DNA of 64,000 bases from Epiperipatus broadwayi (Eukaryota; Onychophora; Udeonychophora; Euonychophora; Peripatidae). A program made the position numbers and the translations under genes. The stretch is taken from positions 1,426,001-1,490,000 of the forward strand of contig JAQFVV010000021.1 in the NCBI GenBank assembly GCA_028023455.1, given 5' to 3'. Shown here piece by piece: positions 1 through 12,645 of the stretch (position 1 is its first letter; every line of letters starts with the position of its first letter). The notes under the pieces were generated by a model, which saw only the letters and a list, made by a program, of their open reading frames with translations, ran no database searches and was not told the origin of the DNA.

Positions 1-104
1 ATTACACTAAACCACAGATGACCTCAAATATGATGATACTTGTTATAACAATAGCATCAGGCTATTAAATACATCTACAAATTGATTGGTAATGAAAAGG
101 TCTA

Positions 105-303
105 CACAGGCAAAACTCTTCATACAGTAGTGCCACCCTGTGCCAATCAGAGTAATCAATGGATGCCAGAAGGCTTGTACATAGTCTGGGGATATTGGAT
201 GAGTAGGCACTAGATGGGGATTTTATGCACAAGTTTTCTGGCATCCATTGATTACTCTGATAGGCACAGGGTGGCATTACTGTGTGGGGGAGTTTTGCCT
301 GTG
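105..303. mobile_element. Foldback MITE, family C, complete copy
   Basis: About 80-bp inverted arms start CACAGGCAAAACTC and end with its complement. They are flanked by TA on both sides (103-104 and 304-305), the target duplication expected of Tc1/mariner-type transposition. The arms carry AGAGTAATCAATGGATGCC, which recurs near 19080, 21660, 22240 and 50600. There is no coding capacity. The open frame across it is only a by-product of the arms. It is non-autonomous, and the mobilising transposase is inferred from the TA flanks alone. Confidence 0.8.
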
Positions 304-309
304 TAATAA

Positions 310-960
310 CAGTTATGTGCTAGCATAAGAGATGAGGATCATGTGATGAAAAGATCTACAGATGATTTACTTTGCATAAACACTCCTAGCCAAGAGTACC
401 TTCTACTGCCTTATATAATAGAATGAAAACTCATTAATGGGTACTTGTCATAATTTCAATACAACTAAAACTTCCACTATTCCACAGTTTGATTTTACTT
501 TATCAAAATATAGGTACTATTATTGATAGAATCTATCTTTTCTGTCTTACTTCTTTCAATCTGTCACTCTTTCATTTTTTTTTGTCTTTTCTCTTTTTCT
601 TCACTCAGTTGAGATTCAGATGATAGCCAACAGTCTTTTTGGATGTTACTGGAGTCCCAAATTCAGTGCTACTAGTAATACATTTATCTGTTTCATAAAT
701 GGATTTAATAGTTTTGATTTCTATAGGCATAGTAAAATAAATATGAACCATGAATTATGGAGTTAATTACTTTTAAATTTGTGAATCTGTTGATAAATCA
801 ATACATAATAAAGTGACTAGTAAATCTATCTTGTAATTGTTTGGCATTTATTAATAGTTAAGCTATTGTGCATTTATTTTTAAGTGTTACAAATTGAAAC
901 TCTGATTAGAATAGAACACATATGATTCATTGAATTTGCAAATGAACAATTCTTTTCAAC
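310..960. other. AT-rich stretch with no recognised feature
   Basis: No frame, repeat or RNA structure that I could support. Pyrimidine-rich runs occur at about 540-605. Confidence 0.5.
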
Positions 961-961
961 A

Positions 962-964
<3 letters not shown>

Positions 965-1015
<51 letters not shown>
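965..1015. repeat. (TA)n microsatellite
   Basis: Uninterrupted alternating A and T over about 50 bases. Confidence 0.95.
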
Positions 1016-1016
<1 letters not shown>

Positions 1017-1103
1017 CATGCTTTTTTATATGTATAGTAAGCAGATATCAATTAAGATTATAACATTTTTTTAAAATAATAATAAGGTTATTAATAATAA
1101 ATT

Positions 1104-1182
1104 AGCAGGAAGGTTTATGCATAAAATCCCTATCTAGTGCCTATTCGTCCAATACTAGTTTCTAGTTTCAAGACTCCTCCAA
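1104..1182. mobile_element. Fragment of foldback family C
   Basis: One arm only. It contains TTTATGCATAAAATCCC followed by TAGTGCCTATTCGTCCAAT and ACTAGTTTCTAG, in the same order as in the copies at 50610-50680 and 21680-21760. On the minus strand the end reads GAAACTAGTATTGG, the 3' half of the hammerhead-like core described for 50662-50768. The 5' box is missing. Confidence 0.65.
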
Positions 1183-1674
1183 CCACATATTAATGCCAGT
1201 AACCAGATAGGGTAAAGTAAACTCAGTTTATCTCCTGACTGTTCTGATATTTATTAATAGTTAAGCTATATAAAGAGGTTCAGATGCTAAAATAATAAAT
1301 AAATTATAAGTAATATTGCAGTAATCAGATTTTCACAATTACTATTTTCTGATATACATTCCAAGTGGTTTGCAAGATTTCACAATATCAAGCAAAGGTA
1401 TGAATATGATTCTTAAAGCTATGAAGCACTCTATCACACTAGCTCTAAGATATTGGTGATTAATAATTAAACTATGACATTATATAACACATTCATTAAT
1501 TTGGAGAAGATTTTGCATGCAGCACCCAGAAGACCCAGCCACTTATTTCATTGCAACACTCTTTGCACATTTGTGGAAAATGAACTATAAATGTAACATT
1601 ATTTGTCTAATGATTTGTAATGATGACATTGACTCAAAATAACTACAATTTTGCAATAAAAAATGGGTATTTAT

Positions 1675-2230
1675 TTTTAAGTTTTCAAATTGAACCTCCT
1701 TCAAAATACAGTCCATTTAGTCCAATGTACTTGTCTAAATATGTTTTTCTCTTTTTGAAGTAATTTGGAAACTCTTTCAAAGTAATGCCTTTTAATACCA
1801 ACATCATTTTTTTCTTCGCCATTCCTAAGCTCACAACCAAAAAAACTTGAGGTATATTTTTCATTTGAGAGAACAAAAATAAGTTACTTAAGAGTGAGAT
1901 TGAGTAAATATGGCTGGTGAATAATCTGGGTCTTACTGAATTTAATTAATGTTATACAGTTCAGACTTTATAAACTGTCACAGTGTCATGGTGATGCTTG
2001 CACTCCCACATTGCCACAAAATGGGACATCTGTGCTTTACCACATCATGCAAACATTTCCGAACTTGTAGGTTTTAAATGACTGATTGTTATGAGTTAAT
2101 TCTGAGTGAACAATGCTGTTTGCATCAAAAAAATTTTAGCATTGTTGTGACATCGGACTTCACTCATCACAGTTTTTGAGACATGGTAAATTTGTCTTTT
2201 CCATTAAACCACTTGTAAACTTGTATTTTC
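1675..2230 (-). pseudogene. Mariner-like transposase remnant
   Basis: Minus-strand reading gives a C-terminal piece with KTQIIHQPY, then KGITLKEFPNYFKKRKTYLD and a terminal YFEGG. This is the order seen at the C-terminus of mariner-type (DDE) transposases, where the HxPYSPDLAP segment is followed by a tail of the form WxKCxxxxGxYFEG. The product would have cut and pasted a TA-targeting element in the nucleus. Several stops and frameshifts separate the blocks, so it is dead. I found no clear terminal inverted repeats. Confidence 0.65.
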
Positions 2231-2539
2231 TCCAGAGCAGTTTGTATGTAATCTTTCAAGTATTATAATTATTTTCCCTTTTCTATCATAAAAAAAATAT
2301 ATATTTATTGACATAATAAAATTGTACAGATGAATAATAAAAATACTTTGTTAATGTTGGCTCATCCATTGCTGACGTTGGTCTGGTAGATGTATGCCAG
2401 AGCCATTCTCTGCACTAGCAGTTGATATATGAGTAAATAAGTACTATTTTGTTGGTATTTCCCACCCCTTTTGAGGTTGACCCAATAATGCTAACTTATT
2501 AGCTGGGATACATGTAGTGCGAAATCAATGCCTCTCTAG

Positions 2540-3090
2540 TAGAATCCGACATGTTGCAACATAGACTACTTCTTCCACGATACACTACAATGTGGATATA
2601 TCAGGTCCAATATTCATGTAGAGTCTGTGGGCCATACTAGTAGGCTCCATGTATTATTAAACAAAAATCTAGAGGATAGTATCTTGTCTTTGTTTTGAAG
2701 AGCTTTGAGCCTATCACAAAATATAGCATTGGGGTCCAGTGTTGGTTGTGTGAACTTTGTCCTGCACTTTGTGTACCAAAAAGCATATGTCAGGAAGATA
2801 GATAACCTGATAATTGTAAAGTCTCCAGAGAAGAGACAACCATGTCCAGGATTTTATCCACTGCTATAATGCAGTGTTGAGAGATGACACTTCAAATACT
2901 GTTATAGCCTGGACATATATTTAACAGATTATTAAAGGTCTCCTCTCCTCTAGAACAGGCATGACAAATTGGGTCTATTTTATTTAGAAACCGCTTGTAG
3001 TATAAGAATGTATTAGTTGGCATGGAGCCCATATTCACCTTGATCAGACAATCCAAAAGTTTGGGCTCCAGTAGCAGATATTTAAATATT
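2540..3090 (-). pseudogene. LINE 3' end: post-RT zinc-knuckle region
   Basis: Minus-strand translation gives DPICHACSRGEETFNNLL followed by a Cys. This is the C-x2-C...E..N.L..C arrangement found after the reverse transcriptase of many non-LTR retrotransposons. A second block, TYAFWYTKCRTKFTQP then FCDRLKALQNKDKILSSRF, lies in a shifted frame. An in-frame stop and at least one frameshift show it is inactive. It does not match LINE families A, B or E of this window, so it is a further family. The clade is not assigned. Confidence 0.6.
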
Positions 3091-3264
3091 GTGGTGATTT
3101 TATGATTGCTGCACCCTAAGTGGGCATGAATAACTGTATTTTCAGGATTTAGCAGGCATATTGTTTTAACTTTTCAGCCATTACAAAAATTGACAAATAA
3201 GCAACACATTTAACCAAAATATTTATTGTACCATACAATTACTTCTCTCAATGATGACAGTTGA

Positions 3265-3440
3265 CAAACTGTTGATGTGATATGATGTGATGCATTGTGG
3301 TTTCTCCTTTCTCAGAGTCAGGAATCTCTCAGCCACTATGCACAGGGAAACCTGGTACCAATCTAATCTTTCCATTACATTTCCCACACTATGTTTTTCA
3401 CATATTCTTCTCTATTCTGCTCCATCCCATTTCCAGTGCT
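3265..3440 (-). mobile_element. LINE-A 3' UTR, first of two tandem copies
   Basis: This has the minus-strand 3' end of the family whose long frame is at 29419-30387: the GATGTGATGCATTG tail and TTCTCCTTTCTCAGAGTC. It is cut off at about 3440, where the same 3' end begins again. Confidence 0.7.
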
Positions 3441-3960
3441 GCAATGTGATATGATGCACTGTGGCTTTTCATTTTATGGAGTCAGGAATATTTCTGCCAC
3501 TATGTTCAGAGAAACCTGTCAGCCACTTACCTTTTCATTCCCCACCCTAAGTTATTTCCATATTCTTTTCTATCCTTCTCCATCCCATTTTCACAACATA
3601 ATCTTTATCAACTCCATGACCTTTATAATCTAAATCCCCCTTATCTTTTCCCAAACCCAGCATAAAAACCAAATAACACACTTTCAATATAATCACTTTG
3701 TTCATATTTATTCTGCCACAACTTCATTATTTCTACCCTTTCTGCTTGAATGCATTTAAATTCAATTAACAGATGCCTAATACATTGTAAACCTTTTTTA
3801 CATAACTTGCAGATTAAATCACCCATATCCTGGAAGAGACATCTAATGGCAGAGACATGTACTACATTGCTCTTGCTTTCAAGAGAATGGTTCCAGTTAT
3901 TTTGGTGTACTTTTTACTGGCTTCAATTTTTTGATAAAATACCCTAATTAGTTATGCAAA
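3441..3960 (-). mobile_element. LINE-A fragment, second tandem copy
   Basis: The minus-strand reading includes MGDLICKLCKKGLQCIRHLL, the same zinc knuckle as the copies at 22883 and 29419 (C-x2-C-x5-...-H-x4-C pattern). Further on it reads ERVEIMKLWQNKYEQSDY. It is 5'-truncated, with stops and a damaged end after the knuckle. Confidence 0.8.
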
Positions 3961-3964
3961 TAAA

Positions 3965-6900
3965 TTTAAATTCTGTATTTATAGATATAAATGTCATCCA
4001 ATTCCATTTCCATGTAAGTACTCTTATTGGAAGAATAATGATGACATCTGAAGAAAAAATGAGAAAAATCCTATTTAAAATGTGTTCTATATTGACCTAT
4101 GTCATTACAAACAAGTGAATGTATTTGGAAAAGTATAAATAAACAGTTCAAACAGATTAAGAAAATAGTCCATTATATAACTACAATTCTTATTTATTTC
4201 TATGTAAACTGTCAAAAATTCTAAATAGTGATCATGTGATGTTTCTTGGCGTATTTCTACATAATAAAAAAACATTTCAAATTCAGATTGTTGGTGATAA
4301 CATTTTTTATTTGATAGATTTATTATTTAATATAAGAATACATTATACTGGTCTAAAAATGTTATCATATTGCTTTTACTATCACAAGGTATATGACTTT
4401 TTATAAAGAATTTTGATCAAATATGCTTATAAAGGTAGGAGAGCATTATATTTGATAGATCACAGGTCTTTTTAAAGAGAAGAGTATTATATTTGATGTA
4501 CTAGATGCATTAACTTTTACGTATTCAAAGATTCCTTTTATCTTATTATTTGACAAACTGTAACAAACTCAAGAAAAAGATGTGAATTTAATTATTTGAA
4601 GTTTTTTTAATGTGGTTTCTTAGTCATGCATATTTGATGAAAGAAGCTTAAATATTTAGATATGGGTAAGATGCTTACACTGATGTTTCAAAGGCTATAT
4701 TAAATTAAATATGGAAAATATTTGGAAAATACAGTTGAGCTGTGAGTTACATTGCATCAATATACATAATTTCATTTATACACTATCCAAAAAAAGGGAG
4801 AAGGCAATTAAAAATGTAAACAAACAACAAAAACATTAAAATTCACAAAGATAACTGATCAACCATTTTCTATTTCAGAGCACTGCATGCAATCATGCTT
4901 AAAAAACAATGCAATTTATAAATAAATTTCACAAATGCCAGAAGCCATTACTCTATCTTGCAGCACTGGATGCAACCATGTTTATTAATAAAATGTCTTA
5001 AATTTATATTCAGAGCATATATAGTTTATACTTCTTTTATTACTCTTTCTGAATTTGATATACAGTATTTTGTATAATAAAATGTTCTCTAAGCCTAATG
5101 CTTAAAATTTATTTAAAATTGATATGGACTTAAAAGCATCAAAACAATTAAAAAGAGCATAATTTTTTGATGACAATTCTACTATCACATTTTTGTAAGA
5201 GAAAAGAAGTATTTGAAAAAAGAAAAGAATATCCAGAGCATGTTCAATTGTGATAAAAGTAGACATTTCACCATTTATTTAATTTTTTAAAATAAAAATT
5301 ATGAGGCAGTAAGAACTTTCTCTTCTCATTTCTTTAGCGAGTAAATGAGTGAACATAATATATATGCAAATGCATCCTGTTAATTTATTATTAATAACTA
5401 TATTATTATTATTTTAAAAATGTATTATAATCTTAATTAATACATGTTTATTATACATATAAAAATCATGTGATATTGAAAAGTCCTGTACACTTGCAAT
5501 TCAATTAACTATATGTGTTTTATTCTAATCAAAGTTTTAACAAAATGCAAATTGTTATAAGTAATGTATAATGTATGCAAGGTGGTGTCTAGAACAAAAC
5601 AGAAGATATTGGGGGTCTACTGTATCCAGTTAGGGTGATGTAGCATGGTAGTTCAGTACGTTAATATGAAAACTCTATATTGAATTTAAATCAAGTAGAG
5701 TCAATTGAAGTCAGTCAACTGGTATTCTTAAAGATTTATAAGTGAATAATGTTTGTTAATATTAGAAAATAGTATATATATTTATGATTAAGTAAATGTC
5801 TTTATCTATGACTATTTGAGTTCAAAATAGTGCCTTCTTACATTAAAATATAAATTATCAAAATAGGAAAATATGTTTTCATTCATAGATATTATAACTG
5901 ACTTTGTTCAGACATTTCTCACAGACATGTGACTGAACCATCATTGCAAAACCATCATTGCAATCCATTTTATCTTTCGTAGTGCCTTTTCCACAAATTG
6001 ATATGGCCTTTATTAAATATTGTTGAAGCCAAAAAATTTAAATGTTTTTTTCAATGATTGTTAAGAAATCTCAATTTTCCAATTCTTTGAATGATGATGT
6101 TATATTTTGTAGGAATTGGAATATATAATTTAAGGTCTAGAACATGCACCAAAAATCTCATTAATTCTGAACGTAAACTATCACAACACAAAACTTATAG
6201 TAGCACTTTTCAAAACATAACACTCTGATCCTCTATTATATATTAGATTCAGTTTATTTATAGAATAAGTTATCATTCAAAATGAAATAGTACAATAAAG
6301 TAATAGAATAGTTAGATGCTTAGGAGGTCATCTGATGATGATATCTTAAACTTCAATCTAGAGCTCTCTCACCTTCCACCAATCTAAACTGCAAATAACA
6401 CAGTTAATTCATATTAATGTTTAATAAAGTTATCAGATAATTTTTTATGTAAGCTTAACTTTTTGTCTACTGCTTATATTTTTTTCGTAAATAGAATAAA
6501 AGATATTACTCTATTCCATTACAAAATCCCAAATGTATATCTATGATACAAAATAGTAAAGTGCTACTAATTAGGTTGATGGGATTTTTAAGCAAGCCAT
6601 TGTTGAAATGTATTTAAGCCAATACTGCTTATTTTTTCACCCTTTTTTGATAAATTGATTGCCTATTTAAAGCTGGTTTAATCCTCAACCACAACATGCT
6701 AATATCTTATATTATAAATTTATCAGCTATTAGTTTACAACATATGTGTCAGGTGTTATGCATCCTGTAGAGAATCACTTGTAAACAAGATTGTGTTTAG
6801 TTTAGTTTCAGTATATTTATTGTGTACAAATAGATGATAGTCACATGTATTTGTATAACAAATTTAAACTCAAACTGAATGTAGGGTGTATTCTTTGGTT

Positions 6901-7140
6901 CCTTATTATTTGATATCTCTTTCATTAGAAGAGAGAGATTAAAGATGATTATAAATCAGGCGATGTAATTCATTATTTGAAATATTTATAACCCATTGGA
7001 AAACTAATTTTACACTCAGCAGTTATAATATGATATCATAAATTAACATTTTTTAAAATTTGTTTTATAAAACATGAAATGGTACATCATTTTTAATAAA
7101 ATCATATATGTATATGCAAGAAAAATCAAGTCATTTATAG
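3965..7140. other. 3.2 kb of AT-rich sequence with no recognised feature
   Basis: No frame over 60 codons with sensible composition, and no inverted or tandem repeat beyond short AT runs. Probably decayed intergenic or element-derived DNA. Confidence 0.5.
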
Positions 7141-7167
7141 TTCTTAACAAGCTTTTCTAGTCGTATT

Positions 7168-7205
7168 CCAGACCAGTTTCTAGATGTTGGCTTTCATCAG
7201 TGAGG
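7168..7205 (-). ncRNA. Hammerhead-like motif, foldback type (degenerate)
   Basis: The minus strand reads CCTCA, CTGATGA, a 13-base linker, GAAAC, then TGGTCTGG. The two core boxes are intact, and helix III could be AC/GU closing a two-base loop before the GUC cleavage triplet. The stem II linker has no good pairing, so activity is doubtful. An inverted partner lies at 7441-7476. Confidence 0.4.
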
Positions 7206-7440
7206 TGTTAGATATTCAGACATTATATCTATATTCAAACATTAGATCTGTATTAGTAAAATTATTAATATATAATGTATCTGAATTTAGTTCAATCCCA
7301 TATGGCTATTTAAATTAGTTAGCTGGATTTGACAACATATGGATATCTGAAAATATCAGATTTTCTACATAATAATTAACTATTAGATAAATGCTGGGCT
7401 TAAGCTGGTATTTTTAGATCTAATGTCTGAATATCCTAGC

Positions 7441-7476
7441 ACCTCACTGATGAATGCCATCAGCTAAAAACTAGTA
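7441..7476 (+). ncRNA. Hammerhead-like motif, inverted partner (degenerate)
   Basis: Reads CCTCA, CTGATGA, a 13-base linker, then AAAAACTAGTA. The GAAA box has lost its G. The CCTCACTGATGA(A)TGCCAT block is the same as at 50660-50706. Together with 7168-7205 it bounds about 240 bases of AT-rich sequence in an inverted arrangement. Confidence 0.35.
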
Positions 7477-7479
7477 AGA

Positions 7480-7760
7480 GAACAAACAGGTATTACTGAC
7501 ATTATTGAAAGAAAAAATTGGAGTTGAGTTGGATATATTGCTAGAAAAGATGATAATAGATAGACAATTGAAATCTTAAACTGGATTCCAAGAAATTGTA
7601 AAAGAGCCAGAAGATAGCATTTGAGGTAAATGGAAGACATAAGAAAGTGTTTGGGAGTGGTGTGGAGAAGAGAAACTAGAGATCAGAGAAGATAGGATTG
7701 AACTTAGTGAGACCTTCACCACACAGTGAATTGATAATGGTTGATGATGACAATGATATA
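7480..7760 (+). mobile_element. RTE-type LINE B, 3' end
   Basis: Same order as 35270-35530: ACAAACAGGT, a WAGHIARRDDN-equivalent, an AATCTTAAACTGGATTCC segment, then AGTGAATTGATAATGG and a TGATGATGA tail. 5'-truncated, with several stops. A short TGATGA-type tail is typical of RTE-clade elements. Confidence 0.8.
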
Positions 7761-7883
7761 GCTTTACTGCTCAGGTGTTCATAAGAAGACTGAGTGTCAG
7801 ATCTTATGTGAGTTTCATAATCAATTATGGAATCTTCTGATCCCAAATTAAATGCTCAATCCACAGTGCCAAACCATGTAGGG

Positions 7884-8274
7884 CAGGGGTCCCCAACCTT
7901 TTTGCACTTAAGAGCACATTCTATAATACTGGCCAGGTGGCGGGCATCATTTATTTTTTCAACCAGTGGCGGTACTATTTTTCAATATAAATTTATAGTT
8001 GGATATTATTACTAATACACATAATGTACAAAAAAATATTTATTTTAAAAATAAAATTTTAACATATAATTAACATTTATATTTTTATGCTGTAAAAGTA
8101 TAGTATGCCCTACAATTTGTTTAAAATATAATACAATAATTTATAGCAAATTTTAAAAATTAAAATTATTTGTATCAGATAATTAATTTTTTATTGTGTT
8201 CAAGTAGCGGCGGACACATGTAAAATGGTCTGCAAGTGCCATGGTGCCCACAGGCATAGGGTTGGGGACCCCTG
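7884..8274. mobile_element. hAT MITE, 391 bp, with target duplication
   Basis: Ends are CAGGGGTCCCCAACC and its complement GGTTGGGGACCCCTG. The 8-bp flanks ATGTAGGG (7876-7883) and ATCTAGGG (8275-8282) match at 7 of 8 bases, as expected for hAT insertion. The interior is AT-rich and non-coding. This terminal type is widespread in hAT (Charlie-like) families. Confidence 0.93.
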
Positions 8275-8299
8275 ATCTAGGGCACTAGATATACATGGG

Positions 8300-8960
8300 A
8301 GTGCCCAGAAATAACTATATTTTATAATAAAAATGTTTTAATCTCTTTCAAATTACTATTCATTGAATGCAATATACCAGTCTAAACATGTTTTTCATTT
8401 TTCTAAGTAGTCCAGAAATACTTACAAAATGACACCTTTTAATGTTATGTCATTTTCCCCACTAATCCCAAGTTTGAAAAAAAATCAAGAAATTTACAAA
8501 AAAAACACGTAAAGCAAAATGAAGTAAATATAGTTGATAGATAAGCTGGATCATGCTGAATTAAGTTAAAAAGAATTATCACTCTCAAGGTTTTGAGAGA
8601 TGACACTGTTAAGGTGGAATTTCCACTCTTTTCTTTGTACAAAATGGGATGTTTATATTTTACCACATCACATAAATATTTCAGAATTTGCAGACAAAAT
8701 TTTTGACCATTTCAAACTATACTGAAAGAAAAATGCTGTTTTCATAAAAAACAATCAGCATCAATTCTAACATTTCAATCATTATTGGAAAAAAATAACA
8801 AATACGTGAGTCGCATTCTAGAAAAAAATGTACTACATGACCCCATGATTTCACACAGTGATGCCACATGGCAGACTGATGTGGAATAGTCCCTGCAAAA
8901 CGTATGTAACAGCTGAAGCATATACTACAACTGGAACACAAACTAGAGAATGATTCTGGT
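8300..8960 (-). pseudogene. Second mariner-like transposase remnant
   Basis: Minus-strand pieces read in order: SAMWHHCVKSWGHVVHFFLE, then a block ending LIQHDPAYLS, then FFSNLGLVGKMT. The IQHDPAY segment lies where mariner transposases carry HxPYSPDLAP. The overall spacing parallels the remnant at 1675-2230. Frames change repeatedly, so it is inactive. Assignment rests on weak similarity. Confidence 0.45.
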
Positions 8961-9304
8961 TAGTTTTAGCATTCCCTACACAATATCACTACTATCATGT
9001 CCATTATTTGTTCATTATGCTATATAGTATCCAGTAATAGTTTTGTTCCGACTTTTTTATACTTTTCTTAATAGTGGTAAAATAAATATTAATTACAAAA
9101 ATATTATGCCTGCTGTATAATTTTTTTTTAGATAAACAAAAACAACATCACATGACTCACTCATATGCTGATTTCTATGTTTCCAAACAACTATCTTTAG
9201 CCTATGAGCCATCTACTCTCATAGGATATTGTTGGAAGTAATCTTCTCAGTCATGGAGTATAAGAAATAGAGTTGCTATCAATCTGAAATATAGTATTTA
9301 AAAT

Positions 9305-9710
9305 ACATAAAATCTGACAATATCAGATTTATGCAACTATGCAAGCAAGTTGGCCTTGGTTTAAAACCTTAGAGTTTTTAAAATTTTAAATTATTAGCTT
9401 ATGCTAAATGCAGGGGTGTATTATATTCGATATCAAATTCTAATCTTTACTGACTAAAACACAAGCCAAGACTGGTCTGGATATGGGGATTTTAGGAGTG
9501 AAAAAACAGCCCTTGGAAGTATATGAGAGTGATATTCTTGTCGGTATTAACCTTCCTACCACAGAATAAAAGTAGCCTCCAATTAAATTACAGAACTGAT
9601 TTATGTAAAACATATAGAACTGATCTAGTCACAGATCTCTATAACTATGCAAACAAGTTAGAATGGGTTTAAAACTTAAGGTTAATTTTTGGTTATTAAA
9701 TTGAATAGCA
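9305..9710. repeat. Diverged direct repeat pair
   Basis: The segment at about 9330-9400 (CTATGCAAGCAAGTTGG then TTTAAAACC) recurs at about 9640-9700 as CTATGCAAACAAGTTAG then TTTAAAAC. The rest of 8970-10340 shows no other feature. Confidence 0.45.
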
Positions 9711-10345
9711 TAAAAAAATAAAAAGCTGTTTCTTGATACATAAGTCCAGAAGATCCAAAATCACAGACAAAGAAAAAAGTTAGAAACTAGCATGTAGTAG
9801 AAGATTTGAAATACTATTTCATCTTGTGTCTACTGATTACCGAAGCTTACAATAGGTGGCTCTACATTAGGCTGTAGACAACTAGTCTTAAATGCCCAAA
9901 ACAACATTTGGACATATGGTGTTTAAAAAAATCTGGCAATGCTCCACAATAAAGATAAAATTTAAAATCAGGTCAATTCCTTGCCTTTGGATTCTTGCTG
10001 GCAAATAATTGCAAATTAGTCTTATTCTTTCTTATTTCTTATGAATCATTACATTTGAATGAGCAAGAATTCTTTACATAATATTAAAAACTGCTTGAAC
10101 CAAGACCCCAGTTCGAATTCATTTGCTTAGAAAGATTCATTATAGAATTGAGATATTTGTATTCCAAAAATAAGGTCAAAAACTCTTTAAGAGATCAGAT
10201 CTTTTTCTTTTAGAATATTGAAAGGAGCTCTGTTATTTTGAAAGAGTGGTATAATAAAATATTTTATTATGTAAAGTATCTGGAAGTATTATTATTGTTT
10301 ATTTATGTTGATTAATTTTCACTTATGTCAATACTGCAATCCAGT

Positions 10346-10870
10346 GTCATCATCATCATCAATCATTATTATTTTACTACAGGATAAAGGTCTCTCCAAG
10401 TTCAATTTATCTTTTCTGATCTTTAGCTTCTCTTCTCCACATCATCCCTGCACACTTTTTTATTTCATCCATCCATCTCACATGTGATTTCTTTCTGGGT
10501 CTTTTACAATTTCTTGGAATCCAGTTTAAAATTTCAATTGTCCATCTATTATTATCTCTTCCAGCAATATGTCCAGCCCAACTCTACTTCAGTCTTTTAA
10601 TTTTTTCAATGAGATCAGTAACACCTGTTTATTCTCTTATTCATATATTGCATTTTCAATCTCTTCTTATTACTCCCAACATGCATCTTTCCATATTTCT
10701 TTGAGTAGTCAGAAGTCTCTGTATTGCTCTTCTACTAAGTGTCCAAGTCTCAGATCCATAAGTAAAAACTGGTAAAATACATTTATTAAAAACCTTCCTT
10801 TTCAAACACATAGGCATATTTCCTTTTAGTGTTAAGTTATTTCTACCAATAGAACTCCAACCAAATTTAA
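10346..10870 (-). mobile_element. RTE-type LINE B, 3' end (antisense)
   Basis: Begins with the complement of the TGATGATGATGA tail (10347-10361). It continues through complements of the WAGHI and SETWTL regions seen at 35100-35530. 5'-truncated and interrupted by stops. Confidence 0.85.
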
Positions 10871-10879
10871 TTCTATGAT

Positions 10880-11820
10880 TAATTTCAGTCCAGTGTATAA
10901 GTAATAGTATTTGTAAAATTAGGACTTAGTTTAATCACTAAAACATATTGAGCTTTGATGTTGTAATTTATTATGGTTGTTTTTCCATTGTTTTATAACT
11001 TTCTTTGCACATAATTTGATTGAATACTTAAAATTATGTAGAAATAACCTTGGAAATGTATAAAATAATAAAATAACTTTCAAATTGCTCATTCTAGGTG
11101 TAAAAACCTTTTCAACAGTCTCTCATATAGGAACAGCGAAGAAGAAAGCAGTATTTATTAAGATTGTCAATTGCATTTTTATAAAAGTTTGAATAATTTA
11201 CATCTTGATTTATTTTCTGAAAGTATCTAGATATCAATTACTGACCAATATCATATGGTTGGCAGATCTGGCTTGGGAGACTGGCTAAGTTATCAATTTT
11301 CTGGCCAATATTGGATGATTAGCTGATGTGGCTAGTGGCTGGCTAAGACACTAAAAATTTCAAAGCCTACTGAAAAAAAATTTCATGTTTACTCAGCTTA
11401 GATTTGAATCCTTTTTATGGGCATAATAAGTGATTACATTACTATTGTAATATGAGGTGAATTGATAGATAAACTATTACATACACTAATAAGGCTGATC
11501 CATAAATAAATTATGTTAATAAAAGCATGGTATGCGGTCATGCCTTTATGCTGAATATATCAAAACTAAGGAAGCTGTTTACAAAAAAATGTATCAAAAT
11601 AATTATTCCAAAGTAATGATAAAATATATTTATTAAGATGAAAGGAAACCTACAGAAATAAGTTTATCTGTTTATGTGGTCGGATTAAAAATTTAATAAT
11701 TATCCACATGCATTGGGTCCTCTATGCAATTTTGGTATCTAGCGATAAAAGGCCAAGAAAAACAAAACAATAGCCTTTCAAATCAATAGAATTCGCGTCA
11801 TCCTTCCCCCTCCGTACAGT
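10880..11820. other. AT-rich stretch with no recognised feature
   Basis: One short local repeat: two versions of a TATCAATTNCTGNCCAATAT-like block followed by GCTGATNTGGCT, at about 11232-11275 and 11292-11340. Nothing else supportable. Confidence 0.45.
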
Positions 11821-11830
11821 ATAATTAATA

Positions 11831-12062
11831 CAGAACGCGTACCAATAGCTCAAACACGCTCTTAATTAATAAGTGCGGTATGAGAAAATATTTAAAATCT
11901 CTATCCAGAACACTCTCATCTCCAGACCAACTGGTTTCGAGCTTATGGTTCACGTCAGTGGAGAGCTAGAATATTCGGACACTAGACCTAAAATATTTTA
12001 AATATTTTCTCATACCGTATTTATTAATTAAGAACTTATTTGAGCTATTGGTACGCTCTCTG
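11831..12062. mobile_element. Foldback MITE, family C2, TA-flanked
   Basis: Arms of about 65 bp share GCGTACCAATAGCTCAAA and GGTATGAGAAAATATTTAAA in inverted orientation. The ends CAGAACGCGTACC and GGTACGCTCTCTG are flanked by TA (11829-11830 and 12063-12064). The arms differ from family C at 105-303, but the centre carries the same hammerhead-like core as family C at 50660-50706. Non-coding. Confidence 0.8.
11919..11964 (-). ncRNA. Hammerhead ribozyme-like motif inside foldback C2
   Basis: On the minus strand helix I pairs TCTCCA (11959-11964) with TGGAGA (11919-11924), 6 of 6. Box one is CTGACGT (11952-11958), one base off CUGANGA at its last position. Box two GAAA is at 11935-11938. Helix III is ACC/GGU around an AGUU loop, and a GUC cleavage triplet sits next to helix I. 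Stem II keeps only a G-C and A-U at its base. Known type I hammerheads have this order of elements. The base change and weak stem II suggest a decayed copy. Confidence 0.6.
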
Positions 12063-12069
12063 TATTGCA

Positions 12070-12640
12070 TTTTTGTAATTACAAGCTTATAAAAGTAATG
12101 TCACGTTATATATGACTTAGCTTTTTTAATTAATATAATTAATGTTTAAATGAAAACTTAAAAATCTATCAATTTTCAAATGATGTTGCGTTAGTTTGAT
12201 TTATATATCAATGACGTGTACAGTGTACATATTTCGATATTTTTATTTTTGCAGTTGAATGATTAAAAAGATGAGTTGTATGTATATAAAAATTCGAATG
12301 CCTTTCAACAAATGTTCAATCGCTAACATATTATTTGACATTTCTTTGAAGTCTCTGAAATCATTTAAGTGATGAAATTTAACTATTGTAGTCAGAAATA
12401 TTCCAGATATTGAATCTTCTTTTCAAATGGTTCCCCAGTATCTCCTTACAATTTCAATAATAATAAACTTCAAAGATAGCATAAAAAAGTTATTAATCGT
12501 AAAAAAATATCAAACATAAACAAGAAAAAAAAAACATATACTTGGTTTCTGAGAAATACATTAAAATGTTAGATTTTGTGTTTATTACTCGTAGAGATGA
12601 TTCGAAGATTAAAACATAATAACATTATTATTGGTTAAAT
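12070..12640. other. AT-rich stretch with no recognised feature
   Basis: No frame, repeat or RNA structure that I could support. Confidence 0.5.
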
Positions 12641-12645
12641 ATTAA

